A DNA stretch of 64,000 nucleotides from Hemibagrus wyckioides (Eukaryota > Chordata > Actinopteri > Siluriformes > Bagridae), in NCBI RefSeq assembly GCF_019097595.1, contig NC_080714.1, positions 490,259 to 554,258 of the forward strand, given 5' to 3'. The notes under the pieces are model-generated. The model was given only the letters and a program-made list of their open reading frames with translations. It had not been told where the DNA came from and made no database searches. Of this stretch, positions 43,294-57,224 are shown in pieces (position 1 is the first letter of the stretch; every line of letters begins with the position of its first letter). Both the position numbers and the translations under genes were made by a program.

Positions 43294-44903
43294 GTGTGTG
43301 ACTCTGATACACACTCGTCCTTCACCTGCTCTGATCCAAAGTCACCACATCTGGGCTGCGGTCTGAACCTCGGCCAAACCGTAACAGAGTGTGTGGTGAT
43401 CTGTGTGGCCGTGCCATGGGGAAAAATAACCAATGAGCCGAGTGTGTGTGTGAGTGGGTGTGTGTGTGTTGTGTTTTAGTGATGTTTCAGTCAAGTTACA
43501 TATAAACAGTTTCAGACCTATATGCATGAATCAATGCAACACAGGAACATTTTACCTCCTGATTAGACCTGTGCCAATAATCAGCTGCTTCATTCAACTG
43601 ACCCTTTATGTCCAGTTTTAGGTCATTTCATTTACACCCAGCAGATTGAAAGCTTCCCCCTGCCCCCTACTAGCAGGTAGCATTGTAGCTTCACAGCTCC
43701 AGGGCTGGTGTCTGTGCAGGTTTTTTCCAGGTTCTCAGGTTTCCTCCAACTTCCAGTAGATGGACTGGACACCCTAAATCGCCAACATTCTCATAAAAAA
43801 GGGTTTACAAATCTAAAGAGAGGGTCCATGTTGCTGAGGGGGTATCACCAAGGGGACATCTTTTGTACCATTAGGATAGTTTTTCACCTGGTAACATGAA
43901 TATAGCGTTCTTAAAAAAAATCATTTAAACAGTAGACTGGTGTCCAGGGTGCAGTCCCTCATCTGTGACCCAGAATGAACTGTCCACCTCCACCCTGACC
44001 AGGACAAAGCAGCATAGTGTATCATTGAGGTGGTACTGAGAGATATGAGAGATACACCTTCAGTACATCTCCATGGACACATGAATCCACACTCTGAGAA
44101 CTAAAGGCACCAGGAACTCATACTCTTACAGGAACTTCTTACTGGTGTTGTACCATCAAGGGGTTAGGGTTAGCTGTGGTGTGTTGTGTACCTGCGAGGC
44201 TACACAGGCTGTTCCTTTAGCTAGCTTAGAGACCAATGCTTTAAAGATACACCTGATGTTCTTAAGGTCAAGTTACTGTAAGAACCTTAATGGTGTAAAG
44301 ATACACACTTTAGTTCCACATTCATTCCACTACAGTCAAACAGAAACCACAGGTTTCTACCTTTATTTCCGAGAACATAGAAACATTATTCTACTTTTAG
44401 TCTGTTTAATTTTTCAGAAGAAAGACACGTAGTACAGGACAGATGAAGCCTGGAGGAAGCAGTGCTACGGCCCAGCACCTCTCCAGAGAATCCTAGACAT
44501 CTTTATTTTGAAAAAATCTGAACAGATAATTTATCGTGACTGGGTCAGTTACACAGCCTTAATTATCATGAATTGACCTTCTTGGAGAAGGTCCAGCCAC
44601 AGGAACGGTGGATGTGCACTTTAATACACAAGCTTTTTTTTTATTTTTAACTCATTTTGTAAAGCACGATTTTGGCACAAGCCTACTCTTTAATAAGCTA
44701 ATGTGAACCATGCACACTTCATTATCCAATCAGATTGCTCGAGCAGAGAACCAACGAGATGAGAGATTAACTATGTCCATGGCAACGCCGGTCCTTTACA
44801 GCGGCACAAATTTCAGTCCCTGTGTGGGACGAGAGCACAAATCCAGGGCAGGATTCTTAAGCAGGACAATTTATGATCTGGACGTGATGGAGAAACGTGG
44901 GAG
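43294..44903. other. ghr 3' UTR and flank
   Basis: Follows the ghr stop. No perfect AATAAA is visible in this stretch, so the polyadenylation site is unresolved; the nearest clear AATAAA downstream is at about 47569. Contains the dispersed repeat at 43678-44030. No other gene recognised. Confidence 0.55.
43678..44030 (+). repeat. Degraded dispersed repeat (GGTAGCATTG...TTTCCTCC family)
   Basis: Phrases AGCTCCAGGGCTGG, GGTTTCCTCCAACTTCCAG, TGGTGTCCAGGGTGCAGT and CACCCTGACCAGGACAAAGC occur in the order found in a very common teleost repeat (...CAGCTCCAGGG... GGTTTCCTCC... ACTGGTGTCCCATCCAGGGTG... CCTGACCAGGATAAAGC...). A TATCACC-type insertion interrupts it. Class not assigned. Confidence 0.6.
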
Positions 44904-44906
44904 GAG

Positions 44907-45257
44907 GTGTGTGCGCATGTGTGCGTGCGTGTGTGCGTGCGTGCGTGTGTGTGTGCGTGTGTGTGTGCGTGCGTGTGTGTGCGTGCGTGCGTGCGCGTGC
45001 GTGTGCGTGCGTGTGTGTGTGCGTGCGTGTGTGTGTGCGTGCGTGTGTCTGTGTGTGTGCGTGCGTGCGCGTGTGTGTGTGTGTGTGCGTGCGTGCGCGT
45101 GTGTGTGCGTGCGTGCGTGCGTGTGTGCGTGCGCGTGTGTGTGTGTGTGTGTGCGTGTGTGTGCGTGCGTGTGTGCGTGCGCGTGTGTGTGTGTGTGTGC
45201 GTGTGTGTGCGTGCGTGTGTGCGTGCGCGTGTGTGCGTGTGTGTGCGTGCGTGTGCC
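44907..45257. repeat. GTGCGTGC/GTGTGT alternating tract
   Basis: 350 bp of strictly alternating purine-pyrimidine dinucleotides (GT and GC), apart from a few interruptions. GTGCGTGCGTGC blocks recur many times. Frames on both strands ([15 protein letters not shown]) are artefacts. Confidence 0.96.
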
Positions 45258-47454
45258 CAGATCATCAAGGTCAAGGAAAAACACCATTGCTAATGCCTCT
45301 TGTCTTAATGAACAGAAATGAAGTTGCACGTTACTCGTCTTACAGCGCCATCACAGGCGGCTCGCTTTAATGCACATGTAGCAGTTTAAAAAGCAGAATA
45401 ATAGCCTTAGCATCAGGACTGTAAAAATTTTTTAATGCCAGGAATCAGAACAGAATATTGTAAGTGTGTGTAGATTTGTTTTCATACAATAATCACAGAT
45501 TATTAAGGAAATGATGGATAATAATCTCCCCTGTTGCTAATCTGGTGTCATTCAGAGAGCAGCAGAAGAGCGTCTGTTGTTATCCAGGACAAATGTAGAG
45601 ATTTATTCAGTTCACTAGATAAGAGTTTTTTTAAAAGTTTGAGGACTGTGATCTACTGAAGTGTTTGTGTAGATGCTATGGTAAATCCTGACAAAGTTAG
45701 CTAATTATCGTGATGCACAGACGAAACGCTCTTGTCTAGTTGTGTAGAAATCATCAGACGCCTCGAATTGTTGTGTACGGAACCCGAGAGCTTTATGTTT
45801 CGATCACAATGATAATCAAACGCACATCTGCTACACGTATACGGGACATGCTACACTACATGGGTTTACAGCTAAACCCAGAAGAACCTGAACAGATAAG
45901 TGGAGATAAAACACAGAGTTCATCAGATCAATCCCATCAAATTATTCTGCTTTCATAATGATCAGAAACGTTAAAATGTGAAGAGATTGCGTCATGCTGT
46001 CTGTCACACTTTAGTCATCGCTGACCAATCAGTGGCTCTCGGTATGATAAGCCCCGCCTCCTGTAAAACGCCCGTGAAGCAGGTGGTAAAACTCCGCCCT
46101 GGTTTCTCTGGTATTTAATTGACTAAAGTTTCTGAAAAGGTTCCTGTGGTGGAAATGGTCTGATCTTTGGGAACTCTGACGGTTTTACAGACGCATCACA
46201 GTGCTGCTTTTACACGTTTTCTCACGCGTGTTTGATGCGTTCTCACTGAAATAAGCTAATTTATAGTTTAAATGGCTCATGAAACAGTCTGATGATGAAC
46301 TTCACTCAATATCTGGAAGAATTTCTGTATGGAGCAGAAACCTGTGTGTTTTTACCAAATCAGTTAATAATCAGTCAAGTTTACATTAAAGTGGGCGGGG
46401 CATGAGGAAGCGAGAGAGGTTTGAAAGGGATGAGGGTTGAGGCCCCTGGAGTGCAGGAAGAGGAACAGTATTTTTTTTCATACAGAACTCTGGAGAACCG
46501 TTCTGATATCATGAGTGCTTTAATTCAACTTAAACAGCCATAAACATTTATATTCAGTATTATTCTTTTTATTGTTTTGCATAAATACAATCATACACAG
46601 GATTTACTCAAACAGATGTACATATTATTGTGTTTTTTAAAATCTGGTTCACAATTTCCGCTCTGTAAACACTCGGGCATGTGGGCGGGGTTTCATTCCT
46701 GATTTCAACACACCCTCGTTCACTATCCCTTGATCAAGTCCACTTACTGCCCCTTTAAGTGAAGTGCATTAATTGAGGAGCGAGGTGACTTACCCAGAAG
46801 GCACTGCTCCATTTCTGAAGCTGTGAAGAAGAAAATAATTATAAACTTCACATTCAAAAGTCTGAGCTGATTCAACTTTTTGCTGCTCAGCATGCTAGTG
46901 AGTTAGCATTGAGTTAAGTCTGATCTTGGTCAGTAGGGAAGGTCAAAAGGTGGAATGAAAACAGGAGTGACCCCCCGAGCAGGTGTGTTGTTACCTGGTG
47001 TGTCGGAGTGAAAATGTGCGCATGCAGAAATAATCTGAAGCTATTGAAGATGAAGCTAAGCGTCGCGTATAAACTCTTGCCTTGATATGGACAATGCTGC
47101 TGCTCTCCGCTGAAGATCCAGCAACGGAAATGTCTTACACCAACACCTAGTTTACAATATGCAGTGGTCAGGGACGCACCGCACCGGCCAGGGAGTGACC
47201 CGCTGCTGACCTGTGAAGATCAGCAGAGACACACTCATTAAAATGTCGTGATGAGTGGACACGTGGACTGGTGGGGGTGGGTGCGTCACTGTGCTCAGCT
47301 TAACACTGAATGCTGTACTGTTATTAAACTCAGTCTGTGCTGCTGCTTCACTTCTTCTGTTTACTTTCAGGTGAATTTATACCGTGTGTATTAGCTGTGT
47401 GTGTGTGTGTGTGTGTGTGTGTGAGTGTTTAATAGTGTATATTGCACACAGTTT

Positions 47455-47498
<44 letters not shown>

Positions 47499-47635
47499 GT
47501 TGGTGGAGGAAGTGTGTGACTCCTCCAGAGGAAGCTGTAAAATTTCACATCTTATTTTTCTTCAGTTCAATAAAAACCTGTTCGCTTTCCACTTTATTCT
47601 CACCGTGTTCATCACTAACTGTCATAATGACTTAC
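45258..47635. other. Unique intergenic sequence, no gene recognised
   Basis: High-complexity DNA. The stretch 45480-45605 looks like a possible conserved noncoding element. GC-box-like GGGCGGGG occurs at 46392-46399 and 46683-46690. (GT)n at 47396-47422 and (TC)n at 47460-47496. AATAAA at 47569-47574. A 72-codon frame at 45740-45958 has no recognisable domain. Confidence 0.45.
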
Positions 47636-50600
47636 AGTGTTCATGAGTGTGTTAATGTGTGTGTGTGTTGATGTGTGTTTTAATGAGTGTGTTAATGTGT
47701 GTGTGTGTTGATGTGTGTTTTAATGAGTGTGTTAATGTGTGTGTGTGTTGATGTGTGTTTTAATGAGTGTGTTAATGTGTGTGTGTGTTGATGTGTGTTT
47801 TAATGAGTGTGTTAATGTGTGTGTGTTGATGTGTGTTTTAATGAGTGTGTTAATGTGTGTGTGTGTTGATGTGTGTTTTAATGAGTGTGTTAATGTGTGT
47901 GTGTGTTGATGTGTGTTTTAATGAGTGTGTTAATGTGTGTGTGTGTTGATGTGTGTTTTAATGAGTGTGTTAATGTGTGTGTGTGTTGATGTGTGTTTTA
48001 ATGAGTGTGTTAATGTGTGTGTGTGTTGATGTGTGTTTTAATGAGTGTGTTAATGTGTGTGTGTTGATGTGTGTTTTAATGAGTGTGTTAATGTGTGTGT
48101 GTGTTGATGTGTGTTTTAATGAGTGTGTTAATGTGTGTGTGTGTTGATGTGTGTTTTAATGAGTGTGTTAATGTGTGTGTGTGTTGATGTGTGTTTTAAT
48201 GAGTGTGTTAATGTGTGTTTTTATGTGTGTGTTTTAATGAGTGTGTTAATGTGTGTGTGTGTTGATGTGTGTTTTATTGAGTGTGTTAATGTGTGTTTTT
48301 ATGTGTGTGTTTTAATGAGTGTGTTAATGTGTGTGTGTGTTGATGTGTGTTTTAATGAGTGTGTTAATGTGTGTGTGTGTTGATGTGTGTTTTAATGAGT
48401 GTGTTAATGTGTGTTTTTATGTGTGTGTTTTAATGAGTGTGTTAATGTGTGTGTGTGTTGATGTGTGTTTTAATGAGTGTGTTAATGTGTGTGTGTGTGT
48501 TGATGTGTGTTGTAATGAGTGTGTTAATGTGTGTTTTTATGTGTGTGTTGATGTGTGTTTTAATGAGTGTGTTAATGTGTGTGTGTGTTGATGTGTGTTT
48601 TATTGAGTGTGTTAATGTGTGTGTGTGTTGATGTGTGTTTTATTGAGTGTGTTAATGTGTGTGTGTGTTGATGTGTGTTTTAATGAGTGTGTTAATGTGT
48701 GTGTGTGTTGATGTGTGTTGTAATGAGTGTGTTGATGTGTGTGTGTTGATGTGTGTTTTAATGAGTGTGTTGATGTGTGTGTGTGTTGATGTGTGTTTTA
48801 ATGAGTGTGTTAATGTGTGTGTGTGTTGATGTGTGTTGTAATGAGTGTGTTGATGTGTGTGTGTTGATGTGTGTTTTAATGAGTGTGTTGATGTGTGTGT
48901 GTGTGTTGATGTGTGTTTTAATGAGTGTGTTAATGTGTGTGTGTGTTGATGTGTGTTTTAATGAGTGTGTTAATGTGTGTGTGTGTTGATGTGTGTTTTA
49001 ATGAGTGTGTTAATGTGTGTGTGTGTTGTGTGTTTTAATGAGTGTGTTAATGTGTGTGTGTGTTAATGTGTGTTTTAATGAGTGTGTTGATGTGTGTGTG
49101 TTGATGTGTGTTTTAATGAGTGTGTTAATGTGTGTGTGTGTTGTGTGTTTTAATGAGTGTGTTAATGTGTGTGTGTGTTGTGTGTTTTAATGAGTGTGTT
49201 AATGTGTGTGTGTGTTGTGTGTTTTAATGAGTGTGTTAATGTGTGTGTGTGTTGTGTGTTTTAATGAGTGTGTTAATGTGTGTGTGTGTTGATGTGTGTT
49301 TTAATGAGTGTGTTAATGTGTGTGTGTGTTGATGTGTGTTTTTATGTGTGTTGATGTGTGTTTTAATGAGTGTGTTAATGTGTGTTTTAATGAGTGTGTT
49401 AATGTGTGTGTGTTGATGTGTGTTTTAATGAGTGTGTTAATGTGTGTGTGTGTTGATGTGTGTTTTAATGAGTGTGTTGATGTGTGTTTTTATGAGTGTG
49501 TTAATGTGTGTGTGTGTTGATGTGTGTTTTAATGAGTGTGTTAATGTGTGTTTTAATGAGTGTGTTAATGTGTGTTTTAATGAGTGTGTTAATGTGTGTG
49601 TGTGTTGATGTGTGTTTTAATGAGTGTGTTAATGTGTGTGTGTGTTGATGTGTGTTTTAATGAGTGTGTTAATGTGTGTGTGTTGATGTGTGTTTTAATG
49701 AGTGTGTTAATGTGTGTGTGTTGATGTGTGTTTTAATGAGTGTGTTAATGTGTGTTTTAATGAGTGTGTTAATGTGTGTTTTAATGAGTGTGTTAATGTG
49801 TGTGTGTGTTGATGTGTGTTTTAATGAGTGTGTTAATGTGTGTGTGTGTTGATGTGTGTTTTAATGAGTGTGTTAATGTGTGTGTGTTGATGTGTGTTTT
49901 AATGAGTGTGTTAATGTGTGTGTGTGTTGATGTGTGTTTTAATGAGTGTGTTAATGTGTGTGTGTTGATGTGTGTTTTAATGAGTGTGTTAATGTGTGTG
50001 TGTTGATGTGTGTTTTAATGAGTGTGTTAATGTGTGTGTGTGTTGATGTGTGTTTTAATGAGTGTGTTAATGTGTGTGTGTGTTGATGTGTGTTTTAATG
50101 AGTGTGTTAATGTGTGTTTTATGTGTGTGTTGATATGTGTTTTAATGATTGTGTTAATGTGTGTGTGTTGATGTGTGTTTTAATGAGTGTGTTAATGTGT
50201 GTGTGTGTTGATGTGTGTTTTAATGAGTGTGTTAATGTGTGTGTGTGTTGATGTGTGTTTTAATGAGTGTGTTAATGTGTGTGTGTTGATGTGTGTTTTA
50301 ATGAGTGTGTTAATGTGTGTGTGTGTTGATGTGTGTTTTAATGAGTGTGTTAATGTGTGTGTGTTGATGTGTGTTTTTATGAGTGTGTTAATGTGTGTGT
50401 GTTGATGTGTGTTTTAATGAGTGTGTTAATGTGTGTGTGTGTTGATGTGTGTTTTAATGAGTGTGTTAATGTGTGTGTGTTGATGTGTGTTTTAATGAGT
50501 GTGTTAATGTGTGTGTGTGTTGATGTGTGTTTTAATGAGTGTGTTAATGTGTGTGTGTTGATGTGTGTTTTTATGAGTGTGTTAATGTGTGTGTGTTGAT

Positions 50601-53240
50601 GTGTGTTTTAATGAGTGTGTTAATGTGTGTGTGTGTTGATGTGTGTTTTAATGAGTGTGTTAATGTGTGTGTGTTGATGTGTGTTTTAATGAGTGTGTTA
50701 ATGTGTGTGTGTGTTGATGTGTGTTTTAATGAGTGTGTTAATGTGTGTTTTTATGTGTGTTGATGTGTGTTTTAATGAGTGTGTTAATGTGTGTGTGTTG
50801 ATGTGTGTTTTAATGAGTGTGTTAATGTGTGTGTGTGTGTTGATGTGTGTTTTAATGAGTGTGTTAATGTGTGTGTGTGTTGATGTGTGTTTTAATGAGT
50901 GTGTTAATGTGTGTTTTTATGTGTGTGTTGATGTGTGTTTTAATGAGTGTGTTAATGTGTGTTTTAATGAGTGTGTTAATGTGTGTTTTAATGAGTGTGT
51001 TAATGTGTGTTTTAATGAGTGTGTTAATGTGTGTGTTAATGTGTGTTTTTATGTGTGTGTTGATGTGTGTTTTAATGAGTGTGTTAATGTGTGTGTTAAT
51101 GTGTGTTTTTATGTGTGTGTTGATGTGTGTTTTAATGAGTGTGTTAATGTGTGTTTTAATGAGTGTGTTAATGTGTGTGTGTTGATGTGTGTTTTAATGA
51201 GTGTGTTAATGTGTGTTTTAATGAGTGTGTTAATGTGTGTGTGTGTTGATGTGTGTTTTAATGAGTGTGTTAATGTGTGTGTGTGTGTTGATGTGTGTTT
51301 TAATGAGTGTGTTAATGTGTGTGTGTGTTGATGTGTGTTTTAATGAGTGTGTTAATGTGTGTGTGTTGATGTGTGTTTTAATGAGTGTGTTAATGTGTGT
51401 GTGTGTTGATGTGTGTTTTAATGAGTGTGTTAATGTGTGTTTTTATGTGTGTTGATGTGTGTTTTAATGAGTGTGTTAATGTGTGTGTGTTGATGTGTGT
51501 TTTAATGAGTGTGTTAATGTGTGTGTGTGTGTTGATGTGTGTTTTAATGAGTGTGTTAATGTGTGTTTTTATGTGTGTTGATGTGTGTTTTAATGAGTGT
51601 GTTAATGTGTGTGTGTGTGTTGATGTGTGTTTTAATGAGTGTGTTAATGTGTGTTTTAATGAGTGTGTTAATGTGTGTTTTAATGAGTGTGTTAATGTGT
51701 GTTTTTATGTGTGTGTTGATGTGTGTTTTAATGAGTGTGTTAATGTGTGTTTTAATGAGTGTGTTAATGTGTGTTTTAATGAGTGTGTTAATGTGTGTGT
51801 TAATGTGTGTTTTTATGTGTGTGTTGATGTGTGTTTTAATGAGTGTGTTAATGTGTGTGTTAATGTGTGTTTTTATGTGTGTGTTGATGTGTGTTTTAAT
51901 GAGTGTGTTAATGTGTGTTTTAATGAGTGTGTTAATGTGTGTGTGTTGATGTGTGTTTTAATGAGTGTGTTAATGTGTGTGTGTTGATGTGTGTTTTAAT
52001 GAGTGTGTTAATGTGTGTGTGTTGATGTGTGTTTTATGTGTGTGTTGATGTGTGTTTTAATGAGTGTGTTAATGTGTGTTTTTATGTGTGTGTTAATGAG
52101 TGTGTTAATGTGTGTGTGTGTTGATGTGTGTTTTAATGAGTGTGTTAATGTGTGTGTGTGTTGATGTGTGTTTTAATGAGTGTGTTAATGTGTGTGTGTG
52201 TTGATGTGTGTTTTAATGAGTGTGTTAATGTGTGTGTGTTGATGTGTGTTTTAATGAGTGTGTTAATGTGTGTGTGTTGATGTGTGTTTTAATGAGTGTG
52301 TTAATGTGTGTGTGTTGATGTGTGTGTGTGTTGATGTGTGTTTTAATGAGTGTGTTAATGTGTGTGTGTGTTAATGTGTGTTTTAATGAGTGTGTTAATG
52401 TGTGTGTGTGTTGATGTGTGTTTTAATGAGTGTGTTAATGTGTGTGTGTGTTGATGTGTGTTTTAATGAGTGTGTTAATGTGTGTGTGTGTTGATGTGTG
52501 TTTTAATGAGTGTGTTGATGTGTTTTTATGTGTGTTGATGTGTGTTTTAATGAGTGTGTTGATGTGTGTGTGTTGATGTGTGTTTTTATGAGTGTGTTAA
52601 TGTGTGTGTGTGTTGATGTGTGTTTTAATGAGTGTGTTAATGTGTGTGTGTGTGTTGATGTGTGTTTTAATGAGTGTGTTAATGTGTGTGTGTGTTAATG
52701 TGTGTTTTAATGAGTGTGTTAATGTGTGTGTGTGTTGATGTGTGTTTTAATGAGTGTGTTAATGTGTGTGTGTGTTGATGTGTGTTTTAATGAGTGTGTT
52801 GATGTGTTTTTATGTGTGTTGATGTGTGTTTTAATGAGTGTGTTGATGTGTGTGTGTTGATGTGTGTTTTTATGAGTGTGTTAATGTGTGTGTGTGTTGA
52901 TGTGTGTTTTAATGAGTGTGTTAATGTGTGTGTGTGTGTTGATGTGTGTTTTAATGAGTGTGTTAATGTGTGTGTGTGTTGATGTGTGTTGTAATGAGTG
53001 TGTTGATGTGTGTGTGTTGATGTGTGTTTTAATGAGTGTGTTAATGTGTGTGTGTGTTGATGTGTGTTGTAATGAGTGTGTTGATGTGTGTGTGTTGATG
53101 TGTGTTTTAATGAGTGTGTTAATGTGTGTGTGTGTTGATGTGTGTTTTAATGAGTGTGTTAATGTGTGTGTGTGTTGATGTGTGTTTTAATGAGTGTGTT
53201 AATGTGTGTGTGTGTTGATGTGTGTTTTAATGAGTGTGTT

Positions 53241-54316
53241 AATGTGTTTTTATGTGTGTTGATGTGTGTTTTAATGAGTGTGTTAATGTGTGTGTGTGTT
53301 GATGTGTGTTTTAATGAGTGTGTTGATGTGTGTTAATGTGTGTGTTGATGTGTGTTAATGTGTGTGTTGATGTGTGTTGATGTGTGTGTTGATGTGTGTG
53401 TTGATGTGTGTTGATGTGTGTGTTGATGTGTGTGTTGATGTGTGTTGTGTGTGTTGATGTGTGTTTTTATGTGTGTTGATGTGTGTGTTGATGTGTGTTT
53501 TAATGAGTGTGTTAATGTGTGTTTTTATGTGTGTGTTTTAATGAGTGTGTTAATGTGTGTGTGTGTTGATGTGTGTTTTATTGAGTGTGTTAATGTGTGT
53601 GTGTGTTGATGTGTGTTTTAATGAGTGTGTTAATGTGTGTGTGTGTTGATGTGTGTTGTAATGAGTGTGTTAATGTGTGTTTTTATGTGTGTGTTGATGT
53701 GTGTTTTAATGAGTGTGTTAATGTGTGTGTGTGTTGATGTGTGTTTTATTGAGTGTGTTAATGTGTGTGTGTGTTGATGTGTGTTTTATTGAGTGTGTTA
53801 ATGTGTGTGTGTGTTGATGTGTGTTTTAATGAGTGTGTTAATGTGTGTGTGTGTTGATGTGTGTTGTAATGAGTGTGTTGATGTGTGTGTGTTGATGTGT
53901 GTTTTAATGAGTGTGTTGATGTGTGTGTGTTGATGTGTGTTTTAATGAGTGTGTTAATGTGTGTGTGTGTTGATGTGTGTTGTAATGAGTGTGTTGATGT
54001 GTGTGTGTTGATGTGTGTTTTAATGAGTGTGTTAATGTGTGTGTGTGTTGATGTGTGTTTTAATGAGTGTGTTAATGTGTGTGTGTGTTGTGTGTTTTAA
54101 TGAGTGTGTTAATGTGTGTGTGTGTTGATGTGTGTTTTAATGAGTGTGTTAATGTGTGTGTGTGTTGATGTGTGTTTTAATGAGTGTGTTAATGTGTGTT
54201 TTTATGTGTGTGTTGATGTGTGTTTTAATGAGTGTGTTAATGTGTGTTTTAATGAGTGTGTTAATGTGTGTGTGTTGATGTGTGTTTTAATGAGTGTGTT
54301 AATGTGTGTGTGTTGA
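53241..54316. repeat. Satellite higher-order block A, copy 1
   Basis: Contains a distinctive run of short TGTTGATGTGTG units (53320-53455) and downstream variant order that recur in the same order at 60014-61080 (offset 6773 falling to 6764 bp). Confidence 0.8.
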
Positions 54317-54716
54317 TGTGTGTTTTAATGAGTGTGTTAATGTGTGTGTGTTGATGTGTGTTTTATGTGTGTGTTGATGTGTGTTTTAATGAGTGTGTTA
54401 ATGTGTGTGTGTGTTGATGTGTGTTTTAATGAGTGTGTTAATGTGTGTGTGTGTGTTGATGTGTGTTTTAATGAGTGTGTTGATGTGTGTTTTAATGAGT
54501 GTGTTGATGTGTGTTTTAATGAGTGTGTTGATGTGTGTTTTAATGAGTGTGTTAATGTGTGTGTGTTGATGTGTGTTTTAATGAGTGTGTTAATGTGTGT
54601 GTGTGTTGATGTGTGTTTTAATGAGTGTGTTAATGTGTGTGTGTGTTGATGTGTGTTTTAATGAGTGTGTTAATGTGTGTGTGTGTTGATGTGTGTTTTA
54701 ATGAGTGTGTTAATGT

Positions 54717-55669
54717 GTGTGTGTGTTGATGTGTGTTTTAATGAGTGTGTTAATGTGTGTGTGTGTTGATGTGTGTTTTAATGAGTGTGTTGATGTGTGT
54801 TTTAATGAGTGTGTTAATGTGTGTGTGTTGATGTGTGTTTTAATGAGTGTGTTAATGTGTGTGTGTGTTGATGTGTGTTTTAATGAGTGTGTTAATGTGT
54901 GTGTGTTGATGTGTGTTTTAATGAGTGTGTTAATGTGTGTGTGTTGATGTGTGTTTTAATGAGTGTGTTAATGTGTGTGTGTGTTGATGTGTGTTTTAAT
55001 GAGTGTGTTAATGTGTGTTTTATGTGTGTGTTGATGTGTGTTTTAATGAGTGTGTTAATGTGTGTGTGTGTTGATGTGTGTTTTAATGAGTGTGTTAATG
55101 TGTGTGTGTGTTGATGTGTGTTTTAATGAGTGTGTTAATGTGTGTGTGTGTTGATGTGTGTTTTAATGAGTGTGTTAATGTGTGTGTGTGTTGATGTGTG
55201 TTTTAATGAGTGTGTTCATGTGTGTTTTTATGTGTGTTGATGTGTGTTTTAATGAGTGTGTTAATGTGTGTGTGTTGATGTGTGTTTTAATGAGTGTGTT
55301 AATGTGTGTGTGTGTTGATGTGTGTTTTAATGAGTGTGTTAATGTGTGTGTGTGTTGATGTGTGTTTTAATGAGTGTGTTAATGTGTGTGTTAATGTGTG
55401 TGTGTTGATGTGTGTTTTAATGAGTGTGTTAATGTGTGTGTGTTGATGTGTGTTTTATGTGTGTGTTGATGTGTGTTTTAATGAGTGTGTTAATGTGTGT
55501 GTTAATGTGTGTTTTAATGAGTGTGTTAATGTGTGTGTGTGTTGATGTGTGTTTTAATGAGTGTGTTGATGTGTTTTTATGTGTGTTGATGTGTGTTTTA
55601 ATGAGTGTGTTAATGTGTGTGTGTGTTGATGTGTGTTTTAATGAGTGTGTTAATGTGTGTGTGTGTTGA
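54717..55669. repeat. Satellite higher-order block B, copy 1
   Basis: The order of unit variants matches 56232-57224: offset 1515 bp at the start and 1555 bp at the end, i.e. one extra 40-bp unit in copy 2. Confidence 0.85.
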
Positions 55670-56231
55670 TGTGTGTTTTAATGAGTGTGTTAATGTGTGT
55701 GTGTGTTGATGTGTGGTTTAATGAGTGTGTTAATGTGTGTGTGTGTGTTGATGTGTGTTTTAATGAGTGTGTTAATGTGTGTGTGTGTTGATGTGTGTTT
55801 TAATGAGTGTGTTCATGTGTGTTTTATGTGTGTGTTGATGTGTGTTTTAATGAGTGTGTTAATGTGTGTGTGTGTTGATGTGTGTTTTAATGAGTGTGTT
55901 GATGTGTGTTTTAATGAGTGTGTTAATGTGTGTTTTAATGAGTGTGTTAATGTGTGTGTGTGTTGATGTGTGTTTTAATGAGTGTGTTAATGTGTGTGTG
56001 TGTTGATGTGTGTTTTAATGAGTGTGTTAATGTGTGTGTGTGTTGATGTGTGTTTTAATGAGTGTGTTAATGTGTGTGTGTTGATGTGTGTTTTAATGAG
56101 TGTGTTAATGTGTGTGTGTGTTGATGTGTGTTTTAATGAGTGTGTTAATGTGTGTGTGTGTTGATGTGTGTTTTAATGAGTGTGTTAATGTGTGTGTGTG
56201 TTGATGTGTGTTTTAATGAGTGTGTTAATGT

Positions 56232-57224
56232 GTGTGTGTGTTGATGTGTGTTTTAATGAGTGTGTTAATGTGTGTGTGTGTTGATGTGTGTTTTAATGAG
56301 TGTGTTGATGTGTGTTTTAATGAGTGTGTTAATGTGTGTGTGTTGATGTGTGTTTTAATGAGTGTGTTAATGTGTGTGTGTGTTGATGTGTGTTTTAATG
56401 AGTGTGTTAATGTGTGTGTGTTGATGTGTGTTTTAATGAGTGTGTTAATGTGTGTGTGTTGATGTGTGTTTTAATGAGTGTGTTAATGTGTGTGTGTGTT
56501 GATGTGTGTTTTAATGAGTGTGTTAATGTGTGTTTTATGTGTGTGTTGATGTGTGTTTTAATGAGTGTGTTAATGTGTGTGTGTGTTGATGTGTGTTTTA
56601 ATGAGTGTGTTAATGTGTGTGTGTGTTGATGTGTGTTTTAATGAGTGTGTTAATGTGTGTGTGTGTTGATGTGTGTTTTAATGAGTGTGTTAATGTGTGT
56701 GTGTGTTGATGTGTGTTTTAATGAGTGTGTTAATGTGTGTTTTTATGTGTGTTGATGTGTGTTTTAATGAGTGTGTTAATGTGTGTGTGTTGATGTGTGT
56801 TTTAATGAGTGTGTTAATGTGTGTGTGTGTTGATGTGTGTTTTAATGAGTGTGTTAATGTGTGTGTGTGTTGATGTGTGTTTTAATGAGTGTGTTAATGT
56901 GTGTGTGTGTTGATGTGTGTTTTAATGAGTGTGTTAATGTGTGTGTTAATGTGTGTGTGTTGATGTGTGTTTTAATGAGTGTGTTAATGTGTGTGTGTTG
57001 ATGTGTGTTTTATGTGTGTGTTGATGTGTGTTTTAATGAGTGTGTTAATGTGTGTGTTAATGTGTGTTTTAATGAGTGTGTTAATGTGTGTGTGTGTTGA
57101 TGTGTGTTTTAATGAGTGTGTTGATGTGTTTTTATGTGTGTTGATGTGTGTTTTAATGAGTGTGTTAATGTGTGTGTGTGTTGATGTGTGTTTTAATGAG
57201 TGTGTTAATGTGTGTGTGTGTTGA
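56232..57224. repeat. Satellite higher-order block B, copy 2
   Basis: Copy of 54717-55669 with one additional 40-bp unit and a base change (TTCATG in copy 1 at about 55215 is TTAATG here). Confidence 0.85.

Noticed and set aside
44710..45321. 203-codon frame containing VCVRACV repeats
   Set aside because: Mostly translation of the GTGCGTGC tract; flanking parts are not recognisable.
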